Origin: an uncultured Eubacteriales bacterium
Lineage (GTDB): Bacteria > Bacillota > Clostridia > Oscillospirales > Acutalibacteraceae
Reading direction: 5' to 3'
Assembly (NCBI GenBank): GCA_902491475.1
Contig: CABUHY010000027.1
Coordinates: 1 to 16,904, forward strand
Length of the DNA stretch: 16,904 nucleotides
The notes below the pieces were generated by a model, which saw only the letters and a list, made by a program, of their open reading frames with translations, was not told the DNA's origin and searched no databases. Position numbers and translations under genes: made by a program. Below, in pieces: positions 1-6,762 of this stretch; the first letter of the stretch is position 1, and every line of letters begins with the position of its first letter.

Positions 1-15
1 TACCTCTTTTAACGC

Positions 16-45
16 GAAAAAGCCACCCTCTCGGGTGACTTTTTC
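16..45. terminator. Rho-independent terminator at the left edge
   Basis: A hairpin with a stem starting GAAAAAG and ending CTTTTTC, an inner ACCC/GGGT pairing, one C-A mismatch and a TCTC loop. The A/T-rich outer stem gives a U-tract on either strand, so it could serve a gene ending just outside the window on the left, and could also catch minus-strand readthrough. Confidence 0.7.
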
Positions 46-56
46 GACAGACTGAG

Positions 57-112
57 GCTCCCTCTGACGAGGGAGCTGTCATTTTTCTTCTAAAAAATGA
101 CTGAGGGAGAGA
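57..112. repeat. Double-hairpin palindromic module
   Basis: Two adjacent inverted repeats are visible: GCTCCCTC/GAGGGAGC (57-64 with 69-76) and TCATTTTT/AAAAATGA (79-86 with 93-100). A diverged relative is at about 9489-9544 in the second repeat region, keeping the order of a G-rich hairpin, CATTTTTT, AAAAAATG and GGGGGAG. It has no coding potential worth reporting. It may be a small non-autonomous mobile element or a decayed terminator. Confidence 0.5.
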
Positions 113-136
113 TAACGAAAATTTGATATAAAATAA

Positions 137-161
137 CGGCGGGAGCAAGCCCCCGCCCTAC
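137..161 (+). repeat. 25-bp GC-rich palindromic module, copy 1
   Basis: Carries GGCGGGAGC AAG CCCCCGCC, an inverted repeat around AAG. The same 25 bases recur at 308-332 and 9650-9674 and, inverted, at 9241-9265. Confidence 0.8.
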
Positions 162-180
162 CCGATAAGACAACGCACAA

Positions 181-264
181 CCCGTAGGGGCGACCTGCGG
201 TCGCCCGTCAAATTCAGCACAAATTAAAAGCGGGCGAACACAGTTCGCCCCTACGATATAATAT
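181..264 (+). repeat. 84-bp two-hairpin repeat, copy A
   Basis: Contains GGGGCGACC TGC GGTCGCCC followed, after a short A/T-rich spacer, by GGGCGAAC ACA GTTCGCCC. The whole block recurs in the same order at 9326-9410 with a few differences in the first stem and the spacer. The second hairpin is also found alone, inverted, at 609-627, where it sits in a terminator position. Confidence 0.8.
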
Positions 265-307
265 AAAAAGATAATTGCTTGTAGCCGTTGATTTGTAATG
301 ATATTTA

Positions 308-332
308 CGGCGGGAGCAAGCCCCCGCCCTAC
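308..332 (+). repeat. 25-bp GC-rich palindromic module, copy 2
   Basis: Identical to 137-161. It lies just upstream of the 157-bp repeat copy A. Confidence 0.8.
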
Positions 333-347
333 ACTGCGTTTTCGGAC

Positions 348-504
348 ATCCGCAAAAGTCGGTAGCGACAGCGAGCCGTCGGGAGGGCGTTTACAACCGA
401 GCAGGCGAGCCGAGCGTGATTTTTGCGGAAAAGGAGGAGTTGCATAGTGAGTGAGAGACAGCCAAAGGCTGTTGCGAACGATACGGAGCAAACGACGACG
501 CCGT
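348..504 (+). repeat. 157-bp interspersed repeat, copy A
   Basis: Matches 9086-9242 at constant offset with two mismatches that I could find (positions 444 and 502). It contains TCCGCAAAA (349-357) and its inverted copy TTTTGCGGA (421-429), and a small palindrome ACAGCC-AAA-GGCTGT (458-472). It encodes no recognisable protein. The near identity against otherwise dissimilar flanks suggests a recently spread or concerted-evolving element. Confidence 0.85.
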
Positions 505-558
505 GCGAAGCACCCACAATTTTTCATTCTTCATTATTCACTCGCCCGCAAGGGCGCT
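501..558 (+). repeat. GCGAAGCACCC / CGCCCGCAAGGGCG repeat, copy A
   Basis: A block running from CCGTGCGAAGCACCC through an A/T-rich CATTCTTCATTATTCA stretch to CGCCCGCAAGGGCGCT. It recurs at 9697-9761 with a 7-base insertion, and its first part recurs partially at about 9796-9830. Confidence 0.7.
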
Positions 559-597
559 ACCTCCGCCCTACCGCTGCATTTACTAACCGAGCATCGA

Positions 598-627
598 ATA
601 AAAAATCAGGGCGAACTGTGTTCGCCC
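598..627 (-). terminator. Terminator of tspO, built from a repeat palindrome
   Basis: On the minus strand, downstream of the tspO stop, GGGCGAAC ACA GTTCGCCC is followed by TGATTTTTTATT. This is a GC-rich 8-bp stem with a U-tract, as expected of an intrinsic terminator. The stem sequence is the same as the second hairpin of the interspersed repeats at 181-264 and 9326-9410. Confidence 0.7.
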
Positions 628-653
628 CGTAATTTGCAAGTTTATACATTCTT

Positions 654-1121
654 TCAATTCAGCGTAATCACCATACAGTTGAGCACACCTGCGAAGACAA
701 GCCACAGGATATACGGTATCTGCAAATAGCCCGCCGCAGGTCTTATGCTTTTGAAATTTACCGTCATCATTATGACAAGCACCAGCAAAAGCAAAAGCCA
801 TATAAACGAAAATGTGAATGCGTGCAATCTGAAAAAGAACACGGGCCAAAGGAAATTTACCGCAAGCTGTGCAATATACAGCGCAAGCGACTTCTTCGTC
901 ATACCGCCCTTTGACTCATAAACAAGATATGCGGAAATGCCCATAAGCAGGTAGAGAATTGTCCAAGCCACCGAGAACACCGCGGGTGCAGGCGTAATCG
1001 ACGGCGTGTTTATCCCCTTGAAGCCTTTCATCGCTCCGCCGGCAACCGAGCTCAATGCACCGACTGCCAATGTGCCGAGCGACCAGAATAAAAGCGGCTT
1101 CCACTTGATTTTTACTGTCAT
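654..1121 (-). CDS. tspO: TspO/MBR family membrane protein
   Basis: A 155-residue, very hydrophobic protein with about five predicted membrane segments, the usual size and topology of the TspO/MBR (peripheral benzodiazepine receptor-like) family. Family-typical stretches are WTILYLLMGISAYLVY at about residues 53-68 and NFLWPVFFF, equivalent to the conserved N-x-x-W-(S/P)-x-x-F-F helix, at about 89-97. Family members bind tetrapyrroles or similar ligands and are linked to stress responses; the ligand here cannot be read from sequence. The start is the ATG preceded by AGGGTGAG. It lies 47 bp downstream of birA in the same direction, so readthrough from birA is possible. The family call is firm, the physiological role is not. 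Confidence 0.88.
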   Translation of the reverse strand: MTVKIKWKPLLFWSLGTLAVGALSSVAGGAMKGFKGINTPSITPAPAVFSVAWTILYLLMGISAYLVYESKGGMTKKSLALYIAQLAVNFLWPVFFFRLHAFTFSFIWLLLLLVLVIMMTVNFKSIRPAAGYLQIPYILWLVFAGVLNCMVITLN

Positions 1122-1131
1122 ACTCTCACCC

Positions 1132-1152
1132 TTTCATATGTAATATATGAAA
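1132..1152. promoter_or_regulatory. 8-bp inverted repeat just upstream of tspO
   Basis: TTTCATAT-GTAAT-ATATGAAA is a perfect 8-bp inverted repeat that begins about 10 bp upstream of the tspO start codon, next to its ribosome binding site, in the birA-tspO gap. It could be a protein operator or a weak hairpin affecting translation. A/T-rich chance palindromes are common, so this is tentative. Confidence 0.3.
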
Positions 1153-1168
1153 AGAATAAGAAAATATA

Positions 1169-1972
1169 CTATCTTATATGTATGACCTCGCCCGAAGTGA
1201 GCGTTGATGTTCCCTCTGCGTTGCTTATTACAAGTCCGCCGTTTACATCAATGTCAACCGCTCTTGCGTCAAATTCACGGTCGGGTTTTATAACATGCAC
1301 AAGCTGTCCGACAGTTGCCGAATGAGCCTTGAGCCTGTTTATAACATCCGTATTTTCATATGAATTGAGAGCGTTGTTTCTGATAACATACCTGTCGATA
1401 TTATTGACAATATCAACAAGAATTTCGTTGTGGTCAAGCTCCTCCGTGCCCGTATATTCGTTGCCTATCGAGGTTGCGGTGTATTCGAGCTCGTCGGGGA
1501 AGTCAATCTTTTCGACATTTACGCCTATACCGATAACAACATATTTCGGTCTGCCGTTTTCGTTGATTATCTCGCAGAGAATACCGCAGATTTTTTTATC
1601 GTTCACAAGAATATCGTTCGGCCATTTTATTTTGGCGTCGATATTGAACATATTGTAAAGCGTATCCCTTACGGCAAGGCCCGCAATGGAGGAAATGAGG
1701 TCAAAATTCTTTTCGTTGCCTGCGATTTCGTGAACAACCGAGAAATAAATTCCCGAGCCCTTGGGGGAATAAAAGCTTCTTCCCGTTCTGCCCTTGCCTG
1801 CCGTCTGATAATTTGCAACAACCAACAGTTCCTTGTTCTTACCCTCGTGGCACATCTGCTTTGCGATGTCGTTTGTCGAGGTAGTCTCGGGATAATATTT
1901 CAAAAATTTCTTTGCCCTGTACTGTTTAAGATGATAGACCAGGCTCTTTTCGTTCAAATCAAGATTTTTCAT
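1169..1972 (-). CDS. birA: Biotin--[acetyl-CoA-carboxylase] ligase (biotin protein ligase)
   Basis: A 267-residue cytoplasmic enzyme that activates biotin to biotinyl-AMP and attaches it to a lysine of biotin-dependent carboxylases. The biotin-binding and adenylation motifs are clear: TSTND (31-35), AGKGRTGRSFYSPKGSGIYFS (58-78; the GRGRxGR-type loop), KWPND (116-120), the lysine of KKICGIL (126-132) and GIGVNV (148-153). The C-terminal 50 residues fit the small SH3-like BPL_C domain. There is no N-terminal winged-helix domain, so this is a monofunctional ligase rather than a BirA repressor. The frame extends upstream to 2047, but the ATG at 1972 is preceded by AGAGGA at good spacing and begins the conserved part. 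It is separated from pheA by a terminator and seems to have its own promoter. Confidence 0.92.
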   Translation of the reverse strand: MKNLDLNEKSLVYHLKQYRAKKFLKYYPETTSTNDIAKQMCHEGKNKELLVVANYQTAGKGRTGRSFYSPKGSGIYFSVVHEIAGNEKNFDLISSIAGLAVRDTLYNMFNIDAKIKWPNDILVNDKKICGILCEIINENGRPKYVVIGIGVNVEKIDFPDELEYTATSIGNEYTGTEELDHNEILVDIVNNIDRYVIRNNALNSYENTDVINRLKAHSATVGQLVHVIKPDREFDARAVDIDVNGGLVISNAEGTSTLTSGEVIHIR

Positions 1973-2004
1973 ACGGTTCCTCTTTTTAATGTTTAATAGA
2001 TATA

Positions 2005-2032
2005 TTTTTACACAGTTTCGTCCCGAGGTCAA
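2005..2032 (-). promoter_or_regulatory. Candidate birA promoter
   Basis: TTGACC (2027-2032) is followed after 16 bp by TAAAAA (2005-2010) in an A/T-rich stretch, about 33 bp upstream of the birA start and just past the U-tract of the upstream terminator. The -35 box is good and the -10 is poor. Confidence 0.45.
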
Positions 2033-2034
2033 GT

Positions 2035-2072
2035 ATAAAAAGAACAAAGCACCCGTTTTTTCGGGTGCTTTG
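2035..2072 (-). terminator. Intrinsic terminator of the aro operon
   Basis: A perfect 11-bp stem, CAAAGCACCCG/CGGGTGCTTTG, with a 6-base loop lies downstream of pheA. On the minus strand it is followed by TTCTTTTTAT. It separates the aro operon from birA. Confidence 0.88.
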
Positions 2073-2107
2073 CTTTAGGGGAAGAAAAGGGATAAATGAA
2101 AAAGTGT

Positions 2108-2169
2108 ATCGGTTCTCTCTAACCGATGATTAAAGTATATCGGGAAATTGTTTCCGTACAATATACTTT
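2108..2169. other. Two hairpins in the pheA 3' untranslated region
   Basis: ATCGGTT/AACCGAT (2108-2114 with 2121-2127) and AAAGTATAT/ATATACTTT (2132-2140 with 2161-2169) can form stems. The second has an inner CGG-AAA/TTT-CCG continuation. Neither has a U-tract on the minus strand, so they are not obvious terminators. They might protect the 3' end of the aro mRNA. Confidence 0.4.
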
Positions 2170-2194
2170 TATTGAACAATCTGTAAACAAACGC

Positions 2195-3340
2195 TTATAC
2201 CGTTTCCGTATAACTGCCGAGATATGTAAACTTCTCCGTGGTGCTTTCAAGCTCGTTTATCATCTGAATGAACCTGTCGGAATACACGCTCGACTCAATA
2301 TCGAAATAGAACATAAACTCGAAATCCCTGTCGGTAAGCGGACGGCTTTCAAGCTTTGTGATGTTTATGTCGAGGGCATAGAACATTGAAAGCATCGAAT
2401 AAAGCGAGCCGGGCTTATGCGGAAGTGTGAGCATAAGGCTTGTTTTGTCAGCACCGGGATAAACCTCAAGATTTTTTGAAATGCAGATAAACCTTGTGTA
2501 ATTGTTTGCCCTGTCCTGAATCGACTCGCATACGGTTTCAAGGTCATAGAGCATTGAGCAGTCGTTTGAAGAGATAGCCGCAACATCGTTTCTGCCGCTT
2601 TCGGCAACATTTTTCGCCGCAACCGCCGTGTTCTCGCAAATTGTAACCTTAACATTGTGAAGAGAATTGAGGAAATCACTGCACTGGCTTATAGCCTGCT
2701 CGTGCGAATAAATCTCCTTTATGTCCTCAAGCTTAGTGCCCTTGTTTGCAAGAAGCGAATGGTTGACCTTTAATCTTATCGACTTAACAATATAGAACTT
2801 GTTCTTGTTCATAAGGTCGTAAACATGGTTTACCGAGCCTGCGGTGCTGTTTTCAATCGGCAAAATACCGTACTTGCAAAGACCCTGTGCAACCGCCGCA
2901 AAAACGCCGTCCCAGCTGTCGAAGAACATAATGTTCGGATTTTTGAAGAGCTTTTCGCACGCAAGGGTCGAATAAGCGCCCTCAACGCCCTGACACGCAA
3001 CGATAGCCGACTCGGGGAAGGACTTTTTGTCGCTCTCGTCAAGAGCCGCTTCGATTTTCTGTATAAGCTCCGACTTGTTGCCGAGACACTTGTGCTGATA
3101 TGTTCTTGAAAGCTCCAATATCTGCGAGTAAAGGCGAAGCGAATAGTTTGCGAATTCCTCGCCGCTCATCTCTGCAATCTTGTTAAGCAGCTCTCTCTCC
3201 CTCGTCTTGTCAAGAACGGGAAGTTTGTTTTCCTTTTTGTACTTTGCAATATCGGTTGCTATCTCCATTCTCTCCTTGAAAAGCTCAACCATTTGACTGT
3301 CAATCTCGTCAATTCTGCCTCTCAACTGTTCCAATTCCAT
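2195..3340 (-). CDS. pheA: P-protein: chorismate mutase / prephenate dehydratase
   Basis: A 381-residue bifunctional enzyme converting chorismate to prephenate and on to phenylpyruvate, the phenylalanine branch. Residues 1-85 form an AroQ-type chorismate mutase; R7, R24, K35, D44, R47, E48 and Q82 line up with the E. coli active-site residues. Residues about 112-287 form prephenate dehydratase, with GAYSTLA (121-127), PIENSTAGSV (161-170) and the catalytic TRF (282-284). Residues about 297-375 are an ACT domain with GSLYSMLSMF (311-320) and ESRP (331-334), the Phe-binding signature, so feedback inhibition by phenylalanine is expected. The start has GGAGG at ideal distance. It is the last gene of the operon, 32 bp after aroC, and is followed by a terminator. 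The fused layout is like the enterobacterial P-protein. Confidence 0.95.
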   Translation of the reverse strand: MELEQLRGRIDEIDSQMVELFKERMEIATDIAKYKKENKLPVLDKTRERELLNKIAEMSGEEFANYSLRLYSQILELSRTYQHKCLGNKSELIQKIEAALDESDKKSFPESAIVACQGVEGAYSTLACEKLFKNPNIMFFDSWDGVFAAVAQGLCKYGILPIENSTAGSVNHVYDLMNKNKFYIVKSIRLKVNHSLLANKGTKLEDIKEIYSHEQAISQCSDFLNSLHNVKVTICENTAVAAKNVAESGRNDVAAISSNDCSMLYDLETVCESIQDRANNYTRFICISKNLEVYPGADKTSLMLTLPHKPGSLYSMLSMFYALDINITKLESRPLTDRDFEFMFYFDIESSVYSDRFIQMINELESTTEKFTYLGSYTETV

Positions 3341-3372
3341 AATATACCTCCGTAATTCTTATCGTGTTTATT

Positions 3373-4437
3373 TTATAATAAAAGATCAAGCGCCGTTATC
3401 GCCGCAACCGCCTCAACTGCGGGGACGGCTCTCGGAACGATACACGGGTCGTGCCTGCCTTTGATTTTAAGTTCTTCCTGCTTTTTGGTCTGAAGATTTA
3501 CGCTTTCCTGCGAAACGGCTATGGACGGCGTGGGCTTTACCGCCGCACGGAAAACTATCGGCATACCCGAGGTTATTCCGCCCAAAATTCCGCCGTGGTC
3601 GTTCTTTTCGGTAATGATTTTGCCGTCGGAAACGGTAAAGTTGTCATTGTTTTCACTGCCGTATTTAAGCGTGCCCGAAAAGCCGCTTCCGAACTCAATT
3701 CCCTTTATTGCGGGAATTGCAAAAATATTTCTTGCAATTATGTTTTCTATTCCGTCAAACATCGGTTCGCCTATTCCTGCCGGCATACCCGTTATCGCAC
3801 ATTCGATTATTCCGCCGACGGAGTCTCCGTTTTCTCTTGCGACATCAATAATCGCCCTCATTCTCTCGCTCGCCTCCGAGTCGAGAACGGGGAAAAACGG
3901 GTCAAGCTCGTCTTTTTGGATATTACAGCCGTCAAACGGCTCGTCGTAAGCGTCCTTTATCGAATATATATGAGCCTTGACCTCAACTCCCTTTTCACGG
4001 AGCATTTGCATACACACTGCGCCCGCATAGCACAGCGGAGCGGTCAATCTGCCCGAAAACTGTCCGCCGCCCGCAATATCGTTGTGACCCGAAAACTTGA
4101 CATATGCCGCATAGTCCGAATGAGACGGACGGGGCAGGGTTTTAAGGCTGTCATAGTCCTGCGAACGGGTGTTGGTGTTGTCGATTTTGATTGCAAGCGG
4201 AGCACCGCATGTCACGGAATTTACAAGTCCCGACAAAACCTGCGGAGCGTCGCTCTCCTTTCTCGGGGTGGCAAATGAATTACGCCCGGGAGCACGCCTT
4301 GACATAAATTTCATAACCTCGTCGGAATTTATCTCAAAGCCTGCCGGCAAGCCGTCGATAACCGCGCCTATGGACTGCGAGTGCGACTGACCGAACACGC
4401 TGACGCTTATTTTGTTACCCCTGAGGATTGATGACAT
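3373..4437 (-). CDS. aroC: Chorismate synthase
   Basis: A 354-residue enzyme that removes phosphate from EPSP to give chorismate, using reduced FMN. Conserved features are GQSHS with the catalytic His at residue 19, RRAPGRN, GGGQFSGRLTA (the family's GGGHFSGR loop, with Gln where His is common) and the C-terminal GRHDPC-PRAVPAVEA signature. The frame continues upstream to 4470, but the ATG at 4437 has GGGAGGA in front of it and starts the conserved MSSILRGNKISVSVFG. That start lies inside the last codons of aroA, giving a 23-bp overlap and suggesting translational coupling. No flavin reductase domain is fused. Confidence 0.95.
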   Translation of the reverse strand: MSSILRGNKISVSVFGQSHSQSIGAVIDGLPAGFEINSDEVMKFMSRRAPGRNSFATPRKESDAPQVLSGLVNSVTCGAPLAIKIDNTNTRSQDYDSLKTLPRPSHSDYAAYVKFSGHNDIAGGGQFSGRLTAPLCYAGAVCMQMLREKGVEVKAHIYSIKDAYDEPFDGCNIQKDELDPFFPVLDSEASERMRAIIDVARENGDSVGGIIECAITGMPAGIGEPMFDGIENIIARNIFAIPAIKGIEFGSGFSGTLKYGSENNDNFTVSDGKIITEKNDHGGILGGITSGMPIVFRAAVKPTPSIAVSQESVNLQTKKQEELKIKGRHDPCIVPRAVPAVEAVAAITALDLLL

Positions 4438-5689
4438 CTGCTTTTCCTCCCAACATTTTATAATCTTCAAAGAAATTCGGATATGATTTACTTACCGCCT
4501 GTGCGCCCCTTACGGTTATTTCTCCCGATGAGCCGAGAGCCGCCACCGCCGCCGACATAACCATTCTGTGGTCGGAATAAGACGAAACCTCGCCGCCCGA
4601 AATTTTTTCGTCGCACCATACGACAAGTCCGTCGTCCGTCTGTGCGTTGACATTGCCGAGCCTTGTAAGTGTTTCGCATATCGCCTGAAGCCTGTCGCTC
4701 TCTTTGAGCCTTAACCGCTCGGCGTTCGTAACAACCGTAACTCCGCTTTTAGCATTTGCCGCCGTTACGGAGAGCACGGGAACCAAATCGGGAATGTCCG
4801 AAGCGTCAATCTGCACCCCGTGAAACTCGGCGCTTTTAACTCTGACGCCGTCGCCGTCCGTTTCGACATCGGCACCCATCTGCTTTAATATATCAACTAT
4901 CTTTTTGTCGCCCTGAAGCGAATTGAGGTCAAGCCCCGCTACGGTAACATCGCCGTTTATCGCCCCTGCGCACAGGAAAAATGCGGCGTTCGACCAGTCG
5001 CCCTCAACAAAAATTTCTTCGGGCGAAATATATTTCTGTGAGCCCTTTATATAATAGGTATCGTCCTTTTCGGTAACCGTAACGCCGAATTTTGAGAGCG
5101 TGTTTACCGTCATATTTATGTAAGAGCGTGATTCGACGGGCGGCAAAAGCCTGATTGAACTGTCGCCGTCGAGCAACGGCAGGGCAAACAAAAGACCCGT
5201 TACGAACTGCGAGCTGACATTGCCCTTGAGGGTGTATTCTCCGCTTTGAAGTCCGCCCGAAATTTCAATGGGGAACTGCCACGGCGGAGTAAAGGTAACG
5301 CCCTTTTTCTCCATCTCGTTTCGCAACGGAACAATGGGTCTTGACGGCAATCTGCCCGAGCCCGTAATCACGGCGTCTTTTCCGAGCGCCGCCGCAACAG
5401 GCAGCAAGAACCTGAGCGTTGAGCCGCTCTCACGGCAGTCAAGTACAGCCTTTTTTTTCGCATTTTCAACGGGGATGACGGTAATGACATCGCCGTCTCT
5501 TGTGATTTTTGTGCCGAGAGCTTCAAGGCAGCCGACCGTTGCCTTTATGTCCTCGGAATCGGAATTGCAGTGAATTACCGTTTTTTTATCCGAAAGCGCC
5601 GCCGCTATGAGTATTCTGTGGGCGTCGGACTTTGACGAAATCGCCTCAACCGTTCCCTCAAGCCTTGACGGCGTGATTTTTACATCCAT
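4415..5689 (-). CDS. aroA: 3-phosphoshikimate 1-carboxyvinyltransferase (EPSP synthase)
   Basis: A 424-residue enzyme condensing shikimate-3-phosphate with PEP. The landmarks are SKSDAHR (19-25, substrate lysine K20), SGSTLRF (88-94), RPIVPL (117-122), SSQF (159-162), the catalytic Asp of DIPD (D301), KESDR (329-333), DHRM (373-376) and KSYPNFF (401-407). The PEP-loop reads SGSTLRF where E. coli has AGTAMRP, so it is not the textbook class I sequence, though the Gly is kept. Its ATG directly abuts the aroB TGA with no spacer, and AAAGGA lies within the end of aroB, so the two are probably translationally coupled. Its end overlaps aroC by 23 bp. Confidence 0.95.
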   Translation of the reverse strand: MDVKITPSRLEGTVEAISSKSDAHRILIAAALSDKKTVIHCNSDSEDIKATVGCLEALGTKITRDGDVITVIPVENAKKKAVLDCRESGSTLRFLLPVAAALGKDAVITGSGRLPSRPIVPLRNEMEKKGVTFTPPWQFPIEISGGLQSGEYTLKGNVSSQFVTGLLFALPLLDGDSSIRLLPPVESRSYINMTVNTLSKFGVTVTEKDDTYYIKGSQKYISPEEIFVEGDWSNAAFFLCAGAINGDVTVAGLDLNSLQGDKKIVDILKQMGADVETDGDGVRVKSAEFHGVQIDASDIPDLVPVLSVTAANAKSGVTVVTNAERLRLKESDRLQAICETLTRLGNVNAQTDDGLVVWCDEKISGGEVSSYSDHRMVMSAAVAALGSSGEITVRGAQAVSKSYPNFFEDYKMLGGKADVINPQG

Positions 5690-6745
5690 TCAGTTCAATC
5701 CTTTTTCGATTATATCTTTAAGTGAATTTATCTGCGTTTTATAAAGCTCGCATTTGCCGAATTCGGACGGTATTACAAGCGTTATATCGTCTCCGCTTCG
5801 TTTCTTGTCGGAAAGAGTAACACAGAACAGCTCCTCCGCCGAAAAATCGGTCGATACGGGGAGATTGTATTTTTTGAGAAGCGATACCAAAAATTCGGTA
5901 ATATCAGCCTTTGTAATGCCCGATTTATACGCCCCTCTCGACATCAGCACCATACCTATTGCCACCGCGCTGCCGTGAGGAACCGCAAAATTACTGCATT
6001 TTTCAATCGAATGTCCTATCGTATGACCGAAGTTGAGAAGCCCTCTCACTCCCCTGTCCGTTTCATCGACATTGACTATATCGCGCTTAAAGGTAACGCA
6101 TTTTTCGATTATATATTCAAGGTTGTCCCTTGCGTTGTTTTCGTTTAAGAAATTGAGAAAATCGCCGTCAAACAGAGCGCCGTATTTTATCGTCTCTGCC
6201 ATACCGTCGGCAAAAATTTCATCGGTAAGCGTTGAGAGCGTAGAATAGTCGCAAATTACAAGCTTCGGCTGATAAAAAGCGCCCGCAAGATTTTTGCCTG
6301 CCTTCAAGTCAATCGCCGTTTTGCCGCCGACTGACGAGTCAACGCAGGCGAGAAGCGTGGTGGGAATCTGAACAAACGAAATTCCGCGAAGATATGTTGC
6401 CGCACAAAAGCCTGCCATATCCCCGACTACGCCGCCGCCGAGAGCCACAATGCAGTCGCTCCTCGTGAGCCTGTTTTCAGCCATAAATTCAAGCATATCG
6501 GAATATGTGCTGATATTTTTTGACTTTTCGCCGTTCGGAAACACAAACTTGACCGTTTCAAAGCCGTTTGCTTCAAGCGACTTGCGAACCGTATCGGAAT
6601 AAAGCCCGTCAACAACGCTGTCCGTAACGATTGCCGCCGTTTTTGCCGAGGTTACCTCTCTTATCATTCTGCCGCTGTCTTTAAGCAAACCGTCGCCGAT
6701 AACAATATTATATTTACTTCCCGTCGAGACCTCAACAGTTTTCAT
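5690..6745 (-). CDS. aroB: 3-dehydroquinate synthase
   Basis: A 351-residue NAD-dependent enzyme that cyclises DAHP to 3-dehydroquinate. It shows GGGVVGDMAGF (103-113), the PTT-LLACVDSSVGGKTAID block (128-146), and zinc-ligand positions E184 (AETIKYG), H241 (FGHTIGH) and H257 (PHGSA). The length is normal for the family. It starts 17 bp after the tyrA stop, with GGTGA and AAGG upstream as a modest ribosome binding site. Its stop codon touches the aroA start. Confidence 0.95.
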   Translation of the reverse strand: MKTVEVSTGSKYNIVIGDGLLKDSGRMIREVTSAKTAAIVTDSVVDGLYSDTVRKSLEANGFETVKFVFPNGEKSKNISTYSDMLEFMAENRLTRSDCIVALGGGVVGDMAGFCAATYLRGISFVQIPTTLLACVDSSVGGKTAIDLKAGKNLAGAFYQPKLVICDYSTLSTLTDEIFADGMAETIKYGALFDGDFLNFLNENNARDNLEYIIEKCVTFKRDIVNVDETDRGVRGLLNFGHTIGHSIEKCSNFAVPHGSAVAIGMVLMSRGAYKSGITKADITEFLVSLLKKYNLPVSTDFSAEELFCVTLSDKKRSGDDITLVIPSEFGKCELYKTQINSLKDIIEKGLN

Positions 6746-6762
6746 AAAATCACCGTAGCCTT

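Larger units (their letters stand above)
114..600. repeat. Repeat mosaic, no credible gene
   Basis: This gene-free stretch is assembled from short palindromic modules, most of which recur at 8881-9838 in different order or orientation. Open frames across it exist only because the repeats happen to lack stops. The same frames appear in both regions, so they track the repeat rather than a gene. The individual modules are listed separately. Confidence 0.75.

Noticed and set aside
137..332. CRISPR array
   Set aside because: The 25-bp units are few, irregularly spaced, occur in both orientations and are scattered over 9 kb, with no cas genes.
90..527. Open frames across the left repeat region, and the similar ones at 8987-9229
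   Set aside because: The two regions translate to the same peptide only because they share the 157-bp repeat. There is no ribosome binding site or recognisable domain, and palindromic modules interrupt them.
1973..2047. Upstream start for birA
   Set aside because: The extension crosses the promoter and terminator area. AGAGGA precedes the ATG at 1972.
3451..4278. Long plus-strand frame opposite aroC
   Set aside because: It is antisense to a well-conserved enzyme, has Cys/Arg-rich composition typical of a shadow frame, and no ribosome binding site.
4438..4470. Upstream start for aroC
   Set aside because: The ATG at 4437 has GGGAGGA at proper spacing and begins the conserved N-terminus. The extension contains that ribosome binding site.
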